From Shewanella sp. TC10 (GTDB taxonomy: Bacteria > Pseudomonadota > Gammaproteobacteria > Enterobacterales > Shewanellaceae), in contig NZ_VKHR01000063.1 in NCBI RefSeq assembly GCF_009663145.1, positions 7-32,153 on the forward strand: 32,147 nucleotides of DNA. Direction: 5' to 3'. The notes under the pieces were generated by a model that saw nothing but the letters and a program-made list of their open reading frames with translations, ran no database searches and was not told where the DNA came from. Below are positions 6,221 to 14,690 of the stretch, piece after piece (positions within the stretch are counted from its first letter, which is position 1; every line of letters starts with the position of its first letter). The position numbers and the translations under genes were made by a program.

Positions 6221-8275
6221 TTATTGTAAATTGATATTGTAAATTGCAAAGCCAAATTCATCTGTTACGTCTTTACGTTTGGTCATTGGTCGAACTTGAT
6301 ATTGCTCTACAAACTTATCTGCGATGTCACTGTCTTGAGTTTCAAAACGGATATCAAGTTTTGTGCTTGAGTCTATTGTCTTAAAAGACCAGTTGTTGTT
6401 GGCACTAGGATCAACTTGTCCATCTTCAAGTGACTTATCAGTAATGAATTTAGCCAATGCTTCTCGATTAGTATCGGGGAGTTCCATCACTACAAATTGT
6501 GCACCGGTACCCGCAAACTTGCCGCCAAATGCGCGGAAGTTATTAGTGGCGATGATAAATTCTTTTTCGCTAAAGGCTTTACCTGTAACGATAGTGCCAT
6601 CAGCTTCCGTAAAGCGTAAATCAACAATTCGGTTTGCATCAGCGTTGACCAGCGCACAGTTTCCATCAAATTTTGTTGGTTGGGTGACATCAATTTCATA
6701 GCTTACACCATCAATAGCATCGAAATTATAGGTACGATGTGTAGTCCAGTTAATTAAGTATTGGGGGCTCGCTGTATTTGGATCAATTTGATTAAATTGA
6801 TTGGCGCTGCATTCAAGCCAGTCTTTCACCTCGTTACCTGTTACCTTTAGTGCCACCATTGTGTTGGGGTATAGGTAGAGATCAGCAGCATTTTTGTATG
6901 TGAGTTCACCCGCAGCAACCTGAACATAACTGTCAGCATCAGAGGTGGTACTGTGCCGTCCACCTGCTTTAAATGGCGCAGCAGCAGATAAAACGGGAAT
7001 CCCCTTAAGTGCTGGTATTTTTGCTGCAGCTTTTGTAACAGCTTCAATTTGGGCATTAGCCACGATTTGAACTGTAGGGTCGTCCTGCACTAATGATAAA
7101 AAGCTATATATATCAGCTGATGACTTGCCAATCGGCGCGTTGACATAATCAAGAGTTGCTTGATGGTCTTTTTCAATTTTGTCATGGATAGTTGCATCAG
7201 CCTCTACAGAGAAACCTTCATGTTTGTCTGATGCTTTAACAAAAATAGGTCGAGCGTGTGACAAACTATCAGTGACGGTCCACTTGCCATCTGCATTGTG
7301 TAAAGTTAAATCAATAATACCTAAATTATCACCCCAACGGCCTGGCATAACGGCAGCCACACCATTAATGGTACCTTTTGCTATATCGACTTGAGGGACA
7401 TTGGCAAATTGCTCGCTTGGAAAGACCGAATGGCTATGGCCAAACATGATGGAATCAATACCATCAACAGTGGTTAACGCCCAAGTTGCATTTTCAGCAT
7501 TTACATCACCAGGGTTTTCTGACGAGCCAATACCTGAGTGAGGGATTGCAATAATAATATCTGCGCCAGCAGCTTTCATTTTAGGCACATAACGTTGTGC
7601 AGATTCGACAATGCCACGAGCAATCACTTTACCCTCAAGGTTTTGTTTGTCCCAAATCTTAATTTGAGGTGGTACAAAGCCGATATAACCAATATTAAGA
7701 GGGTGAGATTTACCTTCGTTATCAACAACTGTTTGTTTGCTAATGAAGTAAGGGTCAAATAAAGGTTCACCAGCTTTGATGTCTCTGAAACAATTATCGA
7801 CTTCACAATAAACATTGGCACTGATGTAAGGGAAGTTTGCTTTTGATGTTGCTTGATCAAGATAGTCTAAACCATAGTTAAACTCATGGTTACCAATGTT
7901 GCCAACCGCATAATCAAGCGTATTCATCGCTTTATACGCTGGATGGGTACCTGTGAGTTGGTTTTTTGATTCAAACTCATGGGCGATATAGTCCCCCATA
8001 GGGCTTCCCTGAAGTAAGTCGCCATTATCAACCAGTACACTGTTAGACGTCTCAGCACGAGCTTGATGGATCAGTGCAGCTGTTCGCGCTAAACCAATGG
8101 TTTTATCTATTTGACCAGTGTAATAGTTAAAGTCCATGATATTGGCATGAATGTCACTGGTTTCCATAATGCGCAAATTAACTTCTATCGTTTGGGTTGT
8201 TTCATCGGCTACGCCACATGCTGTAAGACCTAAAGCACTTGCAATTAGGATTGCGAGAAAGTTGTTGTTTAACAT
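6221..8275 (-). CDS. cpdB: 2',3'-cyclic-nucleotide 2'-phosphodiesterase/3'-nucleotidase, predicted lipoprotein
   Basis: CpdB-type enzymes hydrolyse 2',3'-cyclic nucleotides and 3'-nucleotides outside the cytoplasm, releasing nucleoside and phosphate. The 684-residue protein has the metallophosphoesterase motifs SDIHAN (Asp41, His43), DNGD (Asp86), GNHE (Asn129-His130-Glu131) and GHSH (279-282). A C-terminal 5'-nucleotidase domain (from about residue 380) carries the substrate-binding region. The N-terminus has a lipobox LTAC with Cys20, and Gly at +2, which predicts an outer-membrane lipoprotein. E. coli CpdB is instead soluble and periplasmic. The n-region (MLNNN) lacks Lys or Arg, which is unusual. 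ATG 8275 is the first usual start codon (ATG, GTG or TTG) in frame, and its AGGA is a rather distant 12 nt away. It lies downstream of the Dcp-like gene on the same strand but is separated by a terminator. Confidence 0.92.
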   Translation of the reverse strand: MLNNNFLAILIASALGLTACGVADETTQTIEVNLRIMETSDIHANIMDFNYYTGQIDKTIGLARTAALIHQARAETSNSVLVDNGDLLQGSPMGDYIAHEFESKNQLTGTHPAYKAMNTLDYAVGNIGNHEFNYGLDYLDQATSKANFPYISANVYCEVDNCFRDIKAGEPLFDPYFISKQTVVDNEGKSHPLNIGYIGFVPPQIKIWDKQNLEGKVIARGIVESAQRYVPKMKAAGADIIIAIPHSGIGSSENPGDVNAENATWALTTVDGIDSIMFGHSHSVFPSEQFANVPQVDIAKGTINGVAAVMPGRWGDNLGIIDLTLHNADGKWTVTDSLSHARPIFVKASDKHEGFSVEADATIHDKIEKDHQATLDYVNAPIGKSSADIYSFLSLVQDDPTVQIVANAQIEAVTKAAAKIPALKGIPVLSAAAPFKAGGRHSTTSDADSYVQVAAGELTYKNAADLYLYPNTMVALKVTGNEVKDWLECSANQFNQIDPNTASPQYLINWTTHRTYNFDAIDGVSYEIDVTQPTKFDGNCALVNADANRIVDLRFTEADGTIVTGKAFSEKEFIIATNNFRAFGGKFAGTGAQFVVMELPDTNREALAKFITDKSLEDGQVDPSANNNWSFKTIDSSTKLDIRFETQDSDIADKFVEQYQVRPMTKRKDVTDEFGFAIYNINLQ

Positions 8276-8522
8276 ATTGGTTGTTTTTCCTGACCACAGA
8301 GCTTTTTAGTTTGCTCCATATTGTAATTATGTTTGGTACATATAAATCGGCACGAATAATATAGAAATTACATGACAGTGTTGCGACTAATTCATTATTT
8401 TTATCTTAGATCATCAACTTAACATAAGAGCGACTTTGTATAATTCGGCTTGGATTTCATTAGACAGCTGGATGAGTTCTGTAATGAATCACTTAAGTTT
8501 TTAAAAAACAAATTTATAAAAT

Positions 8523-8544
8523 AAAAAAGGCGCCGAAGCGCCTT
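8523..8544 (-). terminator. Intrinsic terminator of the dcp-like gene
   Basis: On the minus strand the stem AAGGCGC/GCGCCTT with a TTCG tetraloop is followed by six T residues. It lies 17 bp beyond the gene's stop. Its core is identical to the sucD terminator. Confidence 0.92.
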
Positions 8545-8560
8545 ATTGAACGGAAGATTG

Positions 8561-10747
8561 TTACTTATCTTCTAATAAACCACGACTTCTAAGTAGTGGC
8601 TCAATACCCGCATCTTTACCGCGGAATTGACGATACAGATCCATAGGATCGGCGCTACCACCTTTAGATAAAATATTGTCTCTAAATGCTTGCGCTGTGG
8701 CTGGGTCAAATATGCCGTTTTCTTTAAACGCTTCAAATGCATCAGCGCCTAAGATATCAGACCATAAATAACTATAGTAACCAGCAGAGTATCCACCTGC
8801 GAAAATGTGCGAGAAGTAAGTGCTGCGGTAACGAGGAGCAATTTCTTTAATTAACCCCATATTCGCTAAAGAGTCAGCTTCGAATTTAGCAGCATCATGG
8901 ACAGTGTTGTCTGTCAGTGTATGCCAATCTAAATCTAACTTGGTTGCCGCCATGTATTCAACCGTAGCAAAGCCTTGGTTAAATTTACTTGCAGCTTGAA
9001 TCTTTTCAACTAGCTCCTGCGGGATGACTTCGCCTGTTTTGTAATGCTTAGCGAATTGAGCTAACACTTCAGGTTGCGTCATCCAGTTTTCCATTACCTG
9101 TGATGGGAACTCAACATAATCGCGTGGTACAGCAGTACCTGCTTGCGATGCATATTCTACGTCAGACAAAATACCGTGAAGGGCATGACCAAACTCATGG
9201 AATAGGGTACTAGCTTCATCGAATGTGAGTAATGAAGGCTCGTCACCAGTTGGTTGAGGGTAGTTTAAAACGTTAACAATAATAGGCTTAGAATCAATGC
9301 CATTCATATTGTATTGCTTACGGTATGAATTCATCCATGCGCCGCCACGTTTACTGTCACGAACGTAATAATCACCCATAAATACTGCTAAGAAAGAACC
9401 ATCTTTGTCGTAAACTTCCCATGTTCTAACATCTTCATGATATTTAGGTAAATCAGTACGTTCTTTTACTGTGATACCGAATAAACGATTAGCAGTATAG
9501 AAAACACCATCTAAAGTTGCTTCTAATGAAAAGTAAGGGCGTGTTTGTTGCTCATTAAAGCTGTATTTAGCAACACGGATCTGATCTGAATAATACCACC
9601 AATCCCAAGCCTCAAGTTTAAAGTCGCCACCTTGGCTATCGATTAATGCTTGCATGTCTTTTACTTCAGCATTGGCTTGTGCAAGTGCTGCTGGCCATAC
9701 TTTATCGAGAAGACCATACACATTTTCAGGTGTTTTTGCTGTGCGCTCTTCAAGGACAAAATGAGCATGGGTTTTGTAACCCATTAATTCTGCTTTTTCT
9801 GCACGTAGAGAGGCGATTTTGGCAAGAATTTTCTTATTATCGTTGGCGTTATCGTTGTTCGCTCGCTCAATATAACCTTTAAAAATAACTTCACGTAAAT
9901 CACGGTTTTCGGCGTAAGTTAAAAAAGGCGTAATAGATGGGCGCTGCGTGGTAAATACCCACTTGCCATCATGACCACGTTTAGTTGCTGTCGCAGCTGC
10001 TGTATCTATAACATCTTGCGGCAGGCCAGCTAAATTAGCTTCATTGTCGATAACTAATTCAAAGGCATTGGTTTCAGCTAATAAGTTATCGCCAAATTCA
10101 AGGTTAAGTTTGCCAATTTGCTCATTTAAAGCACGCAAAGTGTCTTTATCTGCAGCAGATAAGTTAGCGCCGCCACGAGTGAAGCTTTTATAGGTGTCTT
10201 CAAGTAGTTTTGCCTTAGATGTAGACAGGTTCAAGCTATCTTTTTGTAAGTAAACAGCTTTAACTCGCTTGAATAAATCTTCATTAAGTGAAATGTCATC
10301 TCGAGCTGATGACAACATTGGTGACACTTCTTTTGAAATTTGTTGAATCGCAGGATTAGTATGTGCACCGGTTAAATTGTAGAAAACACTGGCAACCTTG
10401 GTCAGTAAGGCACCTGAGAATTCCATCGCTTCAATAGTGTTCTCAAAAGTGGGGGCTTCTGGATTAGCAACGATAGCAGCTATTTCAGCTTGTTGAGCTG
10501 CAATACCCGCCTTGAACCCTGGTAAATAGTGTTCATCTTTAATTTTATCGAAATCAGGGATTTCCATAAAAGTGCCATATGGCTTAAAGAAAGGGTTATT
10601 GGCATTTTGTTCGATAATATTGTTAGCGACAACATTAGGTGCTTGAGTTGTTGTGGTCGTCGTTTGAGCGCTGTCGTTAGCACATGCACTTAACATTAAC
10701 GTCAGCGCCATGGCTGAAACAAGCGGCTTGAGGGTTAATCCCTTCAT
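8561..10747 (-). CDS. dcp: M3 family metallopeptidase, Dcp-like peptidyl-dipeptidase, predicted lipoprotein
   Basis: This is a zinc peptidase of the thimet-oligopeptidase family (M3), which trims dipeptides from short peptides. Of 728 residues, the zinc site HEFGH is at 517-521 with the third ligand Glu546, in the family context (DYVEFPSQVMENW). The N-terminus carries a signal with lipobox LSAC (Cys22, Ala23 at +2), followed by a Thr-rich linker. It should therefore sit in the envelope as a lipoprotein, while E. coli Dcp has no such lipobox. The start has AGGG 8 nt upstream. It probably supplies amino acids from extracytoplasmic peptides. Whether it is a true peptidyl-dipeptidase or an oligopeptidase A-like enzyme cannot be decided from sequence alone. 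It has its own terminator. Confidence 0.9.
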   Translation of the reverse strand: MKGLTLKPLVSAMALTLMLSACANDSAQTTTTTTQAPNVVANNIIEQNANNPFFKPYGTFMEIPDFDKIKDEHYLPGFKAGIAAQQAEIAAIVANPEAPTFENTIEAMEFSGALLTKVASVFYNLTGAHTNPAIQQISKEVSPMLSSARDDISLNEDLFKRVKAVYLQKDSLNLSTSKAKLLEDTYKSFTRGGANLSAADKDTLRALNEQIGKLNLEFGDNLLAETNAFELVIDNEANLAGLPQDVIDTAAATATKRGHDGKWVFTTQRPSITPFLTYAENRDLREVIFKGYIERANNDNANDNKKILAKIASLRAEKAELMGYKTHAHFVLEERTAKTPENVYGLLDKVWPAALAQANAEVKDMQALIDSQGGDFKLEAWDWWYYSDQIRVAKYSFNEQQTRPYFSLEATLDGVFYTANRLFGITVKERTDLPKYHEDVRTWEVYDKDGSFLAVFMGDYYVRDSKRGGAWMNSYRKQYNMNGIDSKPIIVNVLNYPQPTGDEPSLLTFDEASTLFHEFGHALHGILSDVEYASQAGTAVPRDYVEFPSQVMENWMTQPEVLAQFAKHYKTGEVIPQELVEKIQAASKFNQGFATVEYMAATKLDLDWHTLTDNTVHDAAKFEADSLANMGLIKEIAPRYRSTYFSHIFAGGYSAGYYSYLWSDILGADAFEAFKENGIFDPATAQAFRDNILSKGGSADPMDLYRQFRGKDAGIEPLLRSRGLLEDK

Positions 10748-10910
10748 ATTTTATTCCCTGTTTGCATAAGAATGGTTTAAAAGTGAGCTTTTGAGCGAAT
10801 TTTGGCTTTAAGCTTCTATATTTTCAATTTGAGCATTTTATATATCATTTTTAGAGGGCGATTTGTGATTATTTTACTTATTTAAAGTCAAAAACTTGTT
10901 TTAGTTTGTA

Positions 10911-10950
10911 ACAAAAAATAAAGGGACCTGATTTAACATCAGATCCCTTT
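10911..10950 (-). terminator. Intrinsic terminator of the MCP-porin-PBP operon
   Basis: A long stem AAAGGGA-x-CTGAT/ATCAG-x-TCCCTTT (10920-10950, one mismatch, 5-nt loop) is followed on the minus strand by a T-rich tract running to about 10911. It lies about 60 bp beyond the stop of the PstS-like gene. Confidence 0.85.
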
Positions 10951-10990
10951 AAGCTATTTCAATGGAAGGATGAAGAAATGAAATAGCTTA
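10950..10990. repeat. 12-bp inverted repeat next to the terminator
   Basis: TAAGCTATTTCA (10950-10961) and TGAAATAGCTTA (10979-10990) are perfect inverted copies around a 17-nt purine-rich spacer. The repeat overlaps the last base of the terminator stem and lies between it and the stop codon of the PstS-like gene. In RNA this would give a second hairpin in the 3' UTR. Confidence 0.7.
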
Positions 10991-11009
10991 TAAAGCTAAC
11001 CAACTGAAA

Positions 11010-11405
11010 TTATGGCTTTAAAATTACTTTAACACTCGCATCTACATCGGCTTCATCAATATAACCAATTGCTTTAGGGTTTGAGGCTACAGCAGATTTC
11101 ATCGCCGATGCACTTGATACTGTTGCTGGTGGGTTACCTTTGCCAGTAAATACTTGCTTAGACCAAAATGCTTTTAGCTGTGAGTCTGACTTGCCGGTAA
11201 CAGTGCTATGAAACTCAGAGCGAGTAGCATTGCCTTCAGATAGTTCGTAAACAACAGCCGATTTTGAACCTTTTCCTAAGAAAAGTTTTTTAGCATCAGA
11301 AGCTGAAATATCTGCCGCACCTGGTGCTCCGATAACAACAACCGCAGCTTGCGCAGTCATCATTGAACAAACGCTAAGCGCTAAAATAGATAATACTTTT
11401 TTCAT
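11010..11405 (-). CDS. PstS-like periplasmic substrate-binding protein, half-size
   Basis: This is a 131-residue secreted protein. A clear signal peptide (MKK, hydrophobic core, AQA) is probably cleaved after residue 20. The mature part resembles one lobe of PstS-type phosphate-binding proteins (PBP-like superfamily). It has the strand-loop VVIGAPG, the helix ISASDAKKLFLGK near residues 33-45, and PKAIGYIDEADV near 114-125. Full PstS is about 320 residues, so only one lobe-sized domain is present. No ABC permease or ATPase gene is adjacent, which argues against a classical transporter. It is the last gene of a three-gene operon, 11 bp after the porin stop and downstream of the MCP. I infer a periplasmic ligand-binding or adaptor role. 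Phosphate is only the family-based guess. Confidence 0.75.
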   Translation of the reverse strand: MKKVLSILALSVCSMMTAQAAVVVIGAPGAADISASDAKKLFLGKGSKSAVVYELSEGNATRSEFHSTVTGKSDSQLKAFWSKQVFTGKGNPPATVSSASAMKSAVASNPKAIGYIDEADVDASVKVILKP

Positions 11406-11416
11406 TTTATCGCTCC

Positions 11417-12619
11417 TTAAAATACGACGTCGAATTGAACGGTATACACTGTAGTGTCATCAAATTCTTGACTGATGTTGGTATCGAAACCACCAGAAGT
11501 GTCACCAAAGTCAGTTGCGTGTGTTACGTCAAACTTAAGGGCTAAGTTATCCATAGCATCCCAACGAACACCTGCACTATAAGCAGTACGTTCACCGTTA
11601 AAGATTGCTGCATGAACAGGGTTCGTACGCACATCATTATCTTTTGTTTCGTAGTAAGAAGCAGTTACATAAGGAGTAAACGCATTGATACGGTAACCTA
11701 AAGTTACATAACCTGCGTCTGAATCTGGGTACTCTTCATCCGTTTCGATACGAGTCCATTCTGCAATCGCTAAGAAAGAGCCATTGTCATAACTGCCACC
11801 TAAGCCAACGAATGTGCCAGTTGCATCATTGATATCCAAGATATCAACAGTTACATCAATTGAAATTGGTAAACCTGTTGATGGGTCAATACCGCCGTCT
11901 ACTGACGTTTGACGTGTTACTGTGCCATCAAGAGTGGCTTGGCCGTATACCGCACGCAAAGTCCATGTTAAATCAGTCCAGTTAACATTTGCGCCGAAAA
12001 TATTTCCGATATCAATTCCTGAGTCTTCTGACTGACCGCCAAAAGCTTGGATTGTTAGGGTTGAGTCATCAAATTCAATATCGTAACTTGCATCACCACC
12101 AGTGTAAGAGGTGAAAGGAACCGCATCATAAACTTCAGAAGGTGGACGCACGAACGGTTGTGCATAGCCTACATCAAGGTAATCAGAGTACATGAATAAA
12201 GGAACACGAAGTTTACCAGCGCGAGCCTGAAGGCCGTTTTCAAAACGGTGTGAGATATAAGCCCACTCAGCTTCTACTTCCCAATCATTGCTGCCTTTCA
12301 TCATTAACTGCATTACAGCTTGTGTCTGATCGGTAATGGCAAATGTTCCTTGAAGACCAAACTTGCTACCGTCATCAAAGTTTGCAGAAGTCGTTGCACC
12401 TGCATAACCAGTATTGTTATCTGAGCTGATATAAGCGCCAGTCATAAAGCCATTAAAGCTAAAACGTTCAGTTAAACTTTCAGTTTGAGCAGCTTGCAGC
12501 GACTGAACTTGTTGCTCAAGTTTGGCAATTTTTTCATCACTTGTTTCTTCGGCAGCTGCGTAAGCTGGAAGCATCGCTACTGAAATAGCTAAAGGTAGCG
12601 CTTTCAAGTTGAATTTCAT
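11417..12619 (-). CDS. Outer-membrane porin with N-terminal coiled coil
   Basis: The start used is ATG 12619, with AGGAG about 7 nt upstream; a longer frame from 12637 overlaps that ribosome-binding site. The 400-residue protein has a signal peptide (MKFNLKALPL to AYAAA, about 23 residues). A short heptad region (IAKLEQQVQSLQ, about residues 31-42) would form a periplasmic coiled coil, as in DcaP-like trimeric porins. A barrel follows, ending in phenylalanine (QFDVVF). A strand region reading ARAGKLRVPLFMYSDYLDVGYAQ, near 140-165, looks like the conserved core of the family. Middle gene of the MCP-porin-PBP operon, it probably admits the small anion or metabolite bound by the PstS-like protein. 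Substrate selectivity cannot be read from sequence. Confidence 0.82.
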   Translation of the reverse strand: MKFNLKALPLAISVAMLPAYAAAEETSDEKIAKLEQQVQSLQAAQTESLTERFSFNGFMTGAYISSDNNTGYAGATTSANFDDGSKFGLQGTFAITDQTQAVMQLMMKGSNDWEVEAEWAYISHRFENGLQARAGKLRVPLFMYSDYLDVGYAQPFVRPPSEVYDAVPFTSYTGGDASYDIEFDDSTLTIQAFGGQSEDSGIDIGNIFGANVNWTDLTWTLRAVYGQATLDGTVTRQTSVDGGIDPSTGLPISIDVTVDILDINDATGTFVGLGGSYDNGSFLAIAEWTRIETDEEYPDSDAGYVTLGYRINAFTPYVTASYYETKDNDVRTNPVHAAIFNGERTAYSAGVRWDAMDNLALKFDVTHATDFGDTSGGFDTNISQEFDDTTVYTVQFDVVF

Positions 12620-12665
12620 GGTGTAACTCCTGTTCATCTTATCCCAAGGATATGTAGTGTTTCAT

Positions 12666-12686
12666 GACCTTATTTATTTTAAGGTC
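12666..12686 (-). other. Intercistronic hairpin between MCP and porin genes
   Basis: A 7-bp stem, GACCTTA (12666-12672) with TAAGGTC (12680-12686), lies in the 76-bp gap between the MCP stop and the porin start. No T-tract follows on the minus strand. It could be an RNase processing or 3'-protecting structure that lets porin mRNA outnumber MCP mRNA. Confidence 0.5.
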
Positions 12687-12695
12687 TTATTTTTG

Positions 12696-14312
12696 TTAGA
12701 CTTTAAATTGACCTGTTATATTTTGAAGTTGTTGGCTAACCCCTTCAATGTCATAACTGATCCCGCCCATTTCATCCGTGGTCATTTTTACTTTAGCGGC
12801 ATTGGTTTCAATATCAGCAATGTATTGCTGAATAAGCTCTGAAGTATTGTGTTGTTCTTCAGTGGCTGCAGCAATTTGATCGTTTACAACCGTAATAGCG
12901 CTCACTTTGCTAGTGATATTGATTAATGCATCTCCTGCTAGTGAAGTGGTTTTAACACCTTCTTCAGCGGTTTCGATTCCACGTTGCATTGCGTCGACTG
13001 CTTGAGTCGATGTTGAGCGTAGCTCTTGCAATACTTGTTGAATTTCTTGAGTTGACGCTTGCGTGCGAGAGGCAAGTGTTCTTACTTCATCAGCAACAAC
13101 GGCAAAGCCTCGTCCTTGTTCACCTGCACGTGCGGCTTCAATGGCTGCGTTTAATGCAAGTAAATTAGTTTGATCTGCAATACCACGAATGGTGTCAAGA
13201 ATGTCATTTACGTTACTGGTGAATGCTTCTAACTGATTAACAACAACCGCAGTAGTTTGTACTTCTTCTGCAAGTTTATTAATCGTGGTAATGGCTTGAG
13301 CGACGACTTCTTGTCCTTGTTGTGCATCGTGATTTGCATTGTCTGCCTCTGAGGCTGCATTCGCGGCATATTCGGCAATATGTGCGACACTGACAAACAT
13401 TTCTCGCATAGCATGAGAAATTTGCTCAACAGATTCATTTTGATGCTGAACAGTCACTTCACTATTTTTACAACTCTCAAGAAGAGTTTGGGAAACAGAA
13501 CTTAAACTTTCAGTTGTTTGTTTAGTATCAGCGATTGAAACCTGTAGTTTAGAAACGAACTGGTTGAACCAATGCACTAAGATGGCGATTTCATCTTTAC
13601 CTTGATATTCGATTCTCGAGCGAAGATCACCTTCACCTTCAGAGATATTTCTTAAAGAATCCGTTACGTTTTGGATGGTAACGATAATCGAGTGGTTAAC
13701 TAAATAGCCCACAACAATAAGAAATATCGCGACGACTACGCCAATAGTCAGCATTAAGTTTGCTGCGCTATCTGAGCTTTCAAGCGTTGTTTGGATACTG
13801 TCTTCGAATGACGTTGAATAATCTGCTTGTTTTTTATCAAAAACATCAATGAGTTGCTGATAACGCTTAGCGTTATCAGCTGCTTGACGTTTTATATTAT
13901 TAAAGTCAACGTCATCTTTTAGAAACTCTGCAACTAGCAGTTTGGCATTGTCATGATAAATAGAGAGATCTCTTTGCATTTGAGATGCATCATTATTCTC
14001 TGACGGCATTAAAGATTTAACAGAGTTTAAATTATTATTTATTTCTTTGACCATGTTATCAGCAGTGATCAAATTATCTTCTTCACCCGTTGTCACTGCT
14101 GATTGAATATTTTGATCAAGTTGTAAAAGTAGCCCTTTATTAATCGTGGCTAAATTTAATACTGGATATAGTTGTGATTGAAGTCCATTTAATCGTTCAG
14201 CATTTTGTTGCACGCTTTGATTGTTAATAAATAGAGATATAACAAACGAAGAAATTGCAACGACTGTTAATAAAGCAATCCTATGCTTTATTTTTAAGCT
14301 GTTTAACTTCAT
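12696..14312 (-). CDS. Methyl-accepting chemotaxis protein
   Basis: This is a 538-residue transmembrane chemoreceptor. TM1 spans about residues 12-29. A periplasmic ligand domain of about 150 residues follows, predicted all-helical and probably a four-helix bundle. TM2 spans about 184-205, then HAMP to about 258. The cytoplasmic signalling coiled coil has the highly conserved tip IRGIADQTNLLALNAAIEAA (375-394) and RGFAVVADEVRTLA (401-414), which bind CheW and CheA. There is no C-terminal NWETF-type CheR-docking peptide. Start ATG with AGGAT about 10 nt upstream. It is the first gene of an operon with a porin and a PstS-like periplasmic protein, so the ligand may be presented by that protein. 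A sigma-28-type promoter lies about 370 bp upstream. Confidence 0.95.
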   Translation of the reverse strand: MKLNSLKIKHRIALLTVVAISSFVISLFINNQSVQQNAERLNGLQSQLYPVLNLATINKGLLLQLDQNIQSAVTTGEEDNLITADNMVKEINNNLNSVKSLMPSENNDASQMQRDLSIYHDNAKLLVAEFLKDDVDFNNIKRQAADNAKRYQQLIDVFDKKQADYSTSFEDSIQTTLESSDSAANLMLTIGVVVAIFLIVVGYLVNHSIIVTIQNVTDSLRNISEGEGDLRSRIEYQGKDEIAILVHWFNQFVSKLQVSIADTKQTTESLSSVSQTLLESCKNSEVTVQHQNESVEQISHAMREMFVSVAHIAEYAANAASEADNANHDAQQGQEVVAQAITTINKLAEEVQTTAVVVNQLEAFTSNVNDILDTIRGIADQTNLLALNAAIEAARAGEQGRGFAVVADEVRTLASRTQASTQEIQQVLQELRSTSTQAVDAMQRGIETAEEGVKTTSLAGDALINITSKVSAITVVNDQIAAATEEQHNTSELIQQYIADIETNAAKVKMTTDEMGGISYDIEGVSQQLQNITGQFKV

Positions 14313-14690
14313 CTAAAAAGATCCTGCTGTGTATAATTTATGCCAAATTGATTTGGCTAGTGTAAATTTCGCATATACTAATATGAATTTTATGCTAAAA
14401 ATATAGCTAATTTTGGTGTTTTGTTAAGTTTTTGCGCATCAGTTAGATAATTGTACTGTTATCAGCGGCTTGTGAGCGGTGTTTAACATAAGATTATTTT
14501 TAAGAAATAATTATCACTCTTTTAAGAGAGAGTTCTTACTCTTTAATATTCTTATTTATTAAACTGGGTCAAATAAATGTCACCGTCATATATTTGTCGG
14601 CTACAGGTTTTGGTAACAACAAATTAACCTGATGTTGTGCTCCGGTATTTTAATTAAATATTATGTAACAGGTATGTTCCTGTGATAACA

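Noticed and set aside
8372..8378. PhoB half-site (CTGTCAT on the minus strand) before the CpdB-like gene
   Set aside because: The second half-site at the required 11-bp step matches only 3 of 7 bases, so a Pho box is not supported.
12620..12637. Longer porin start at 12637
   Set aside because: It would make the strong AGGAG ribosome-binding site part of the coding sequence and would add six residues before a normal signal peptide.
14493..14511. AT-only 7-bp inverted repeat in the MCP leader as a terminator of a small RNA
   Set aside because: There is no GC in the stem and no T-run on the minus strand, so it cannot be called a terminator.
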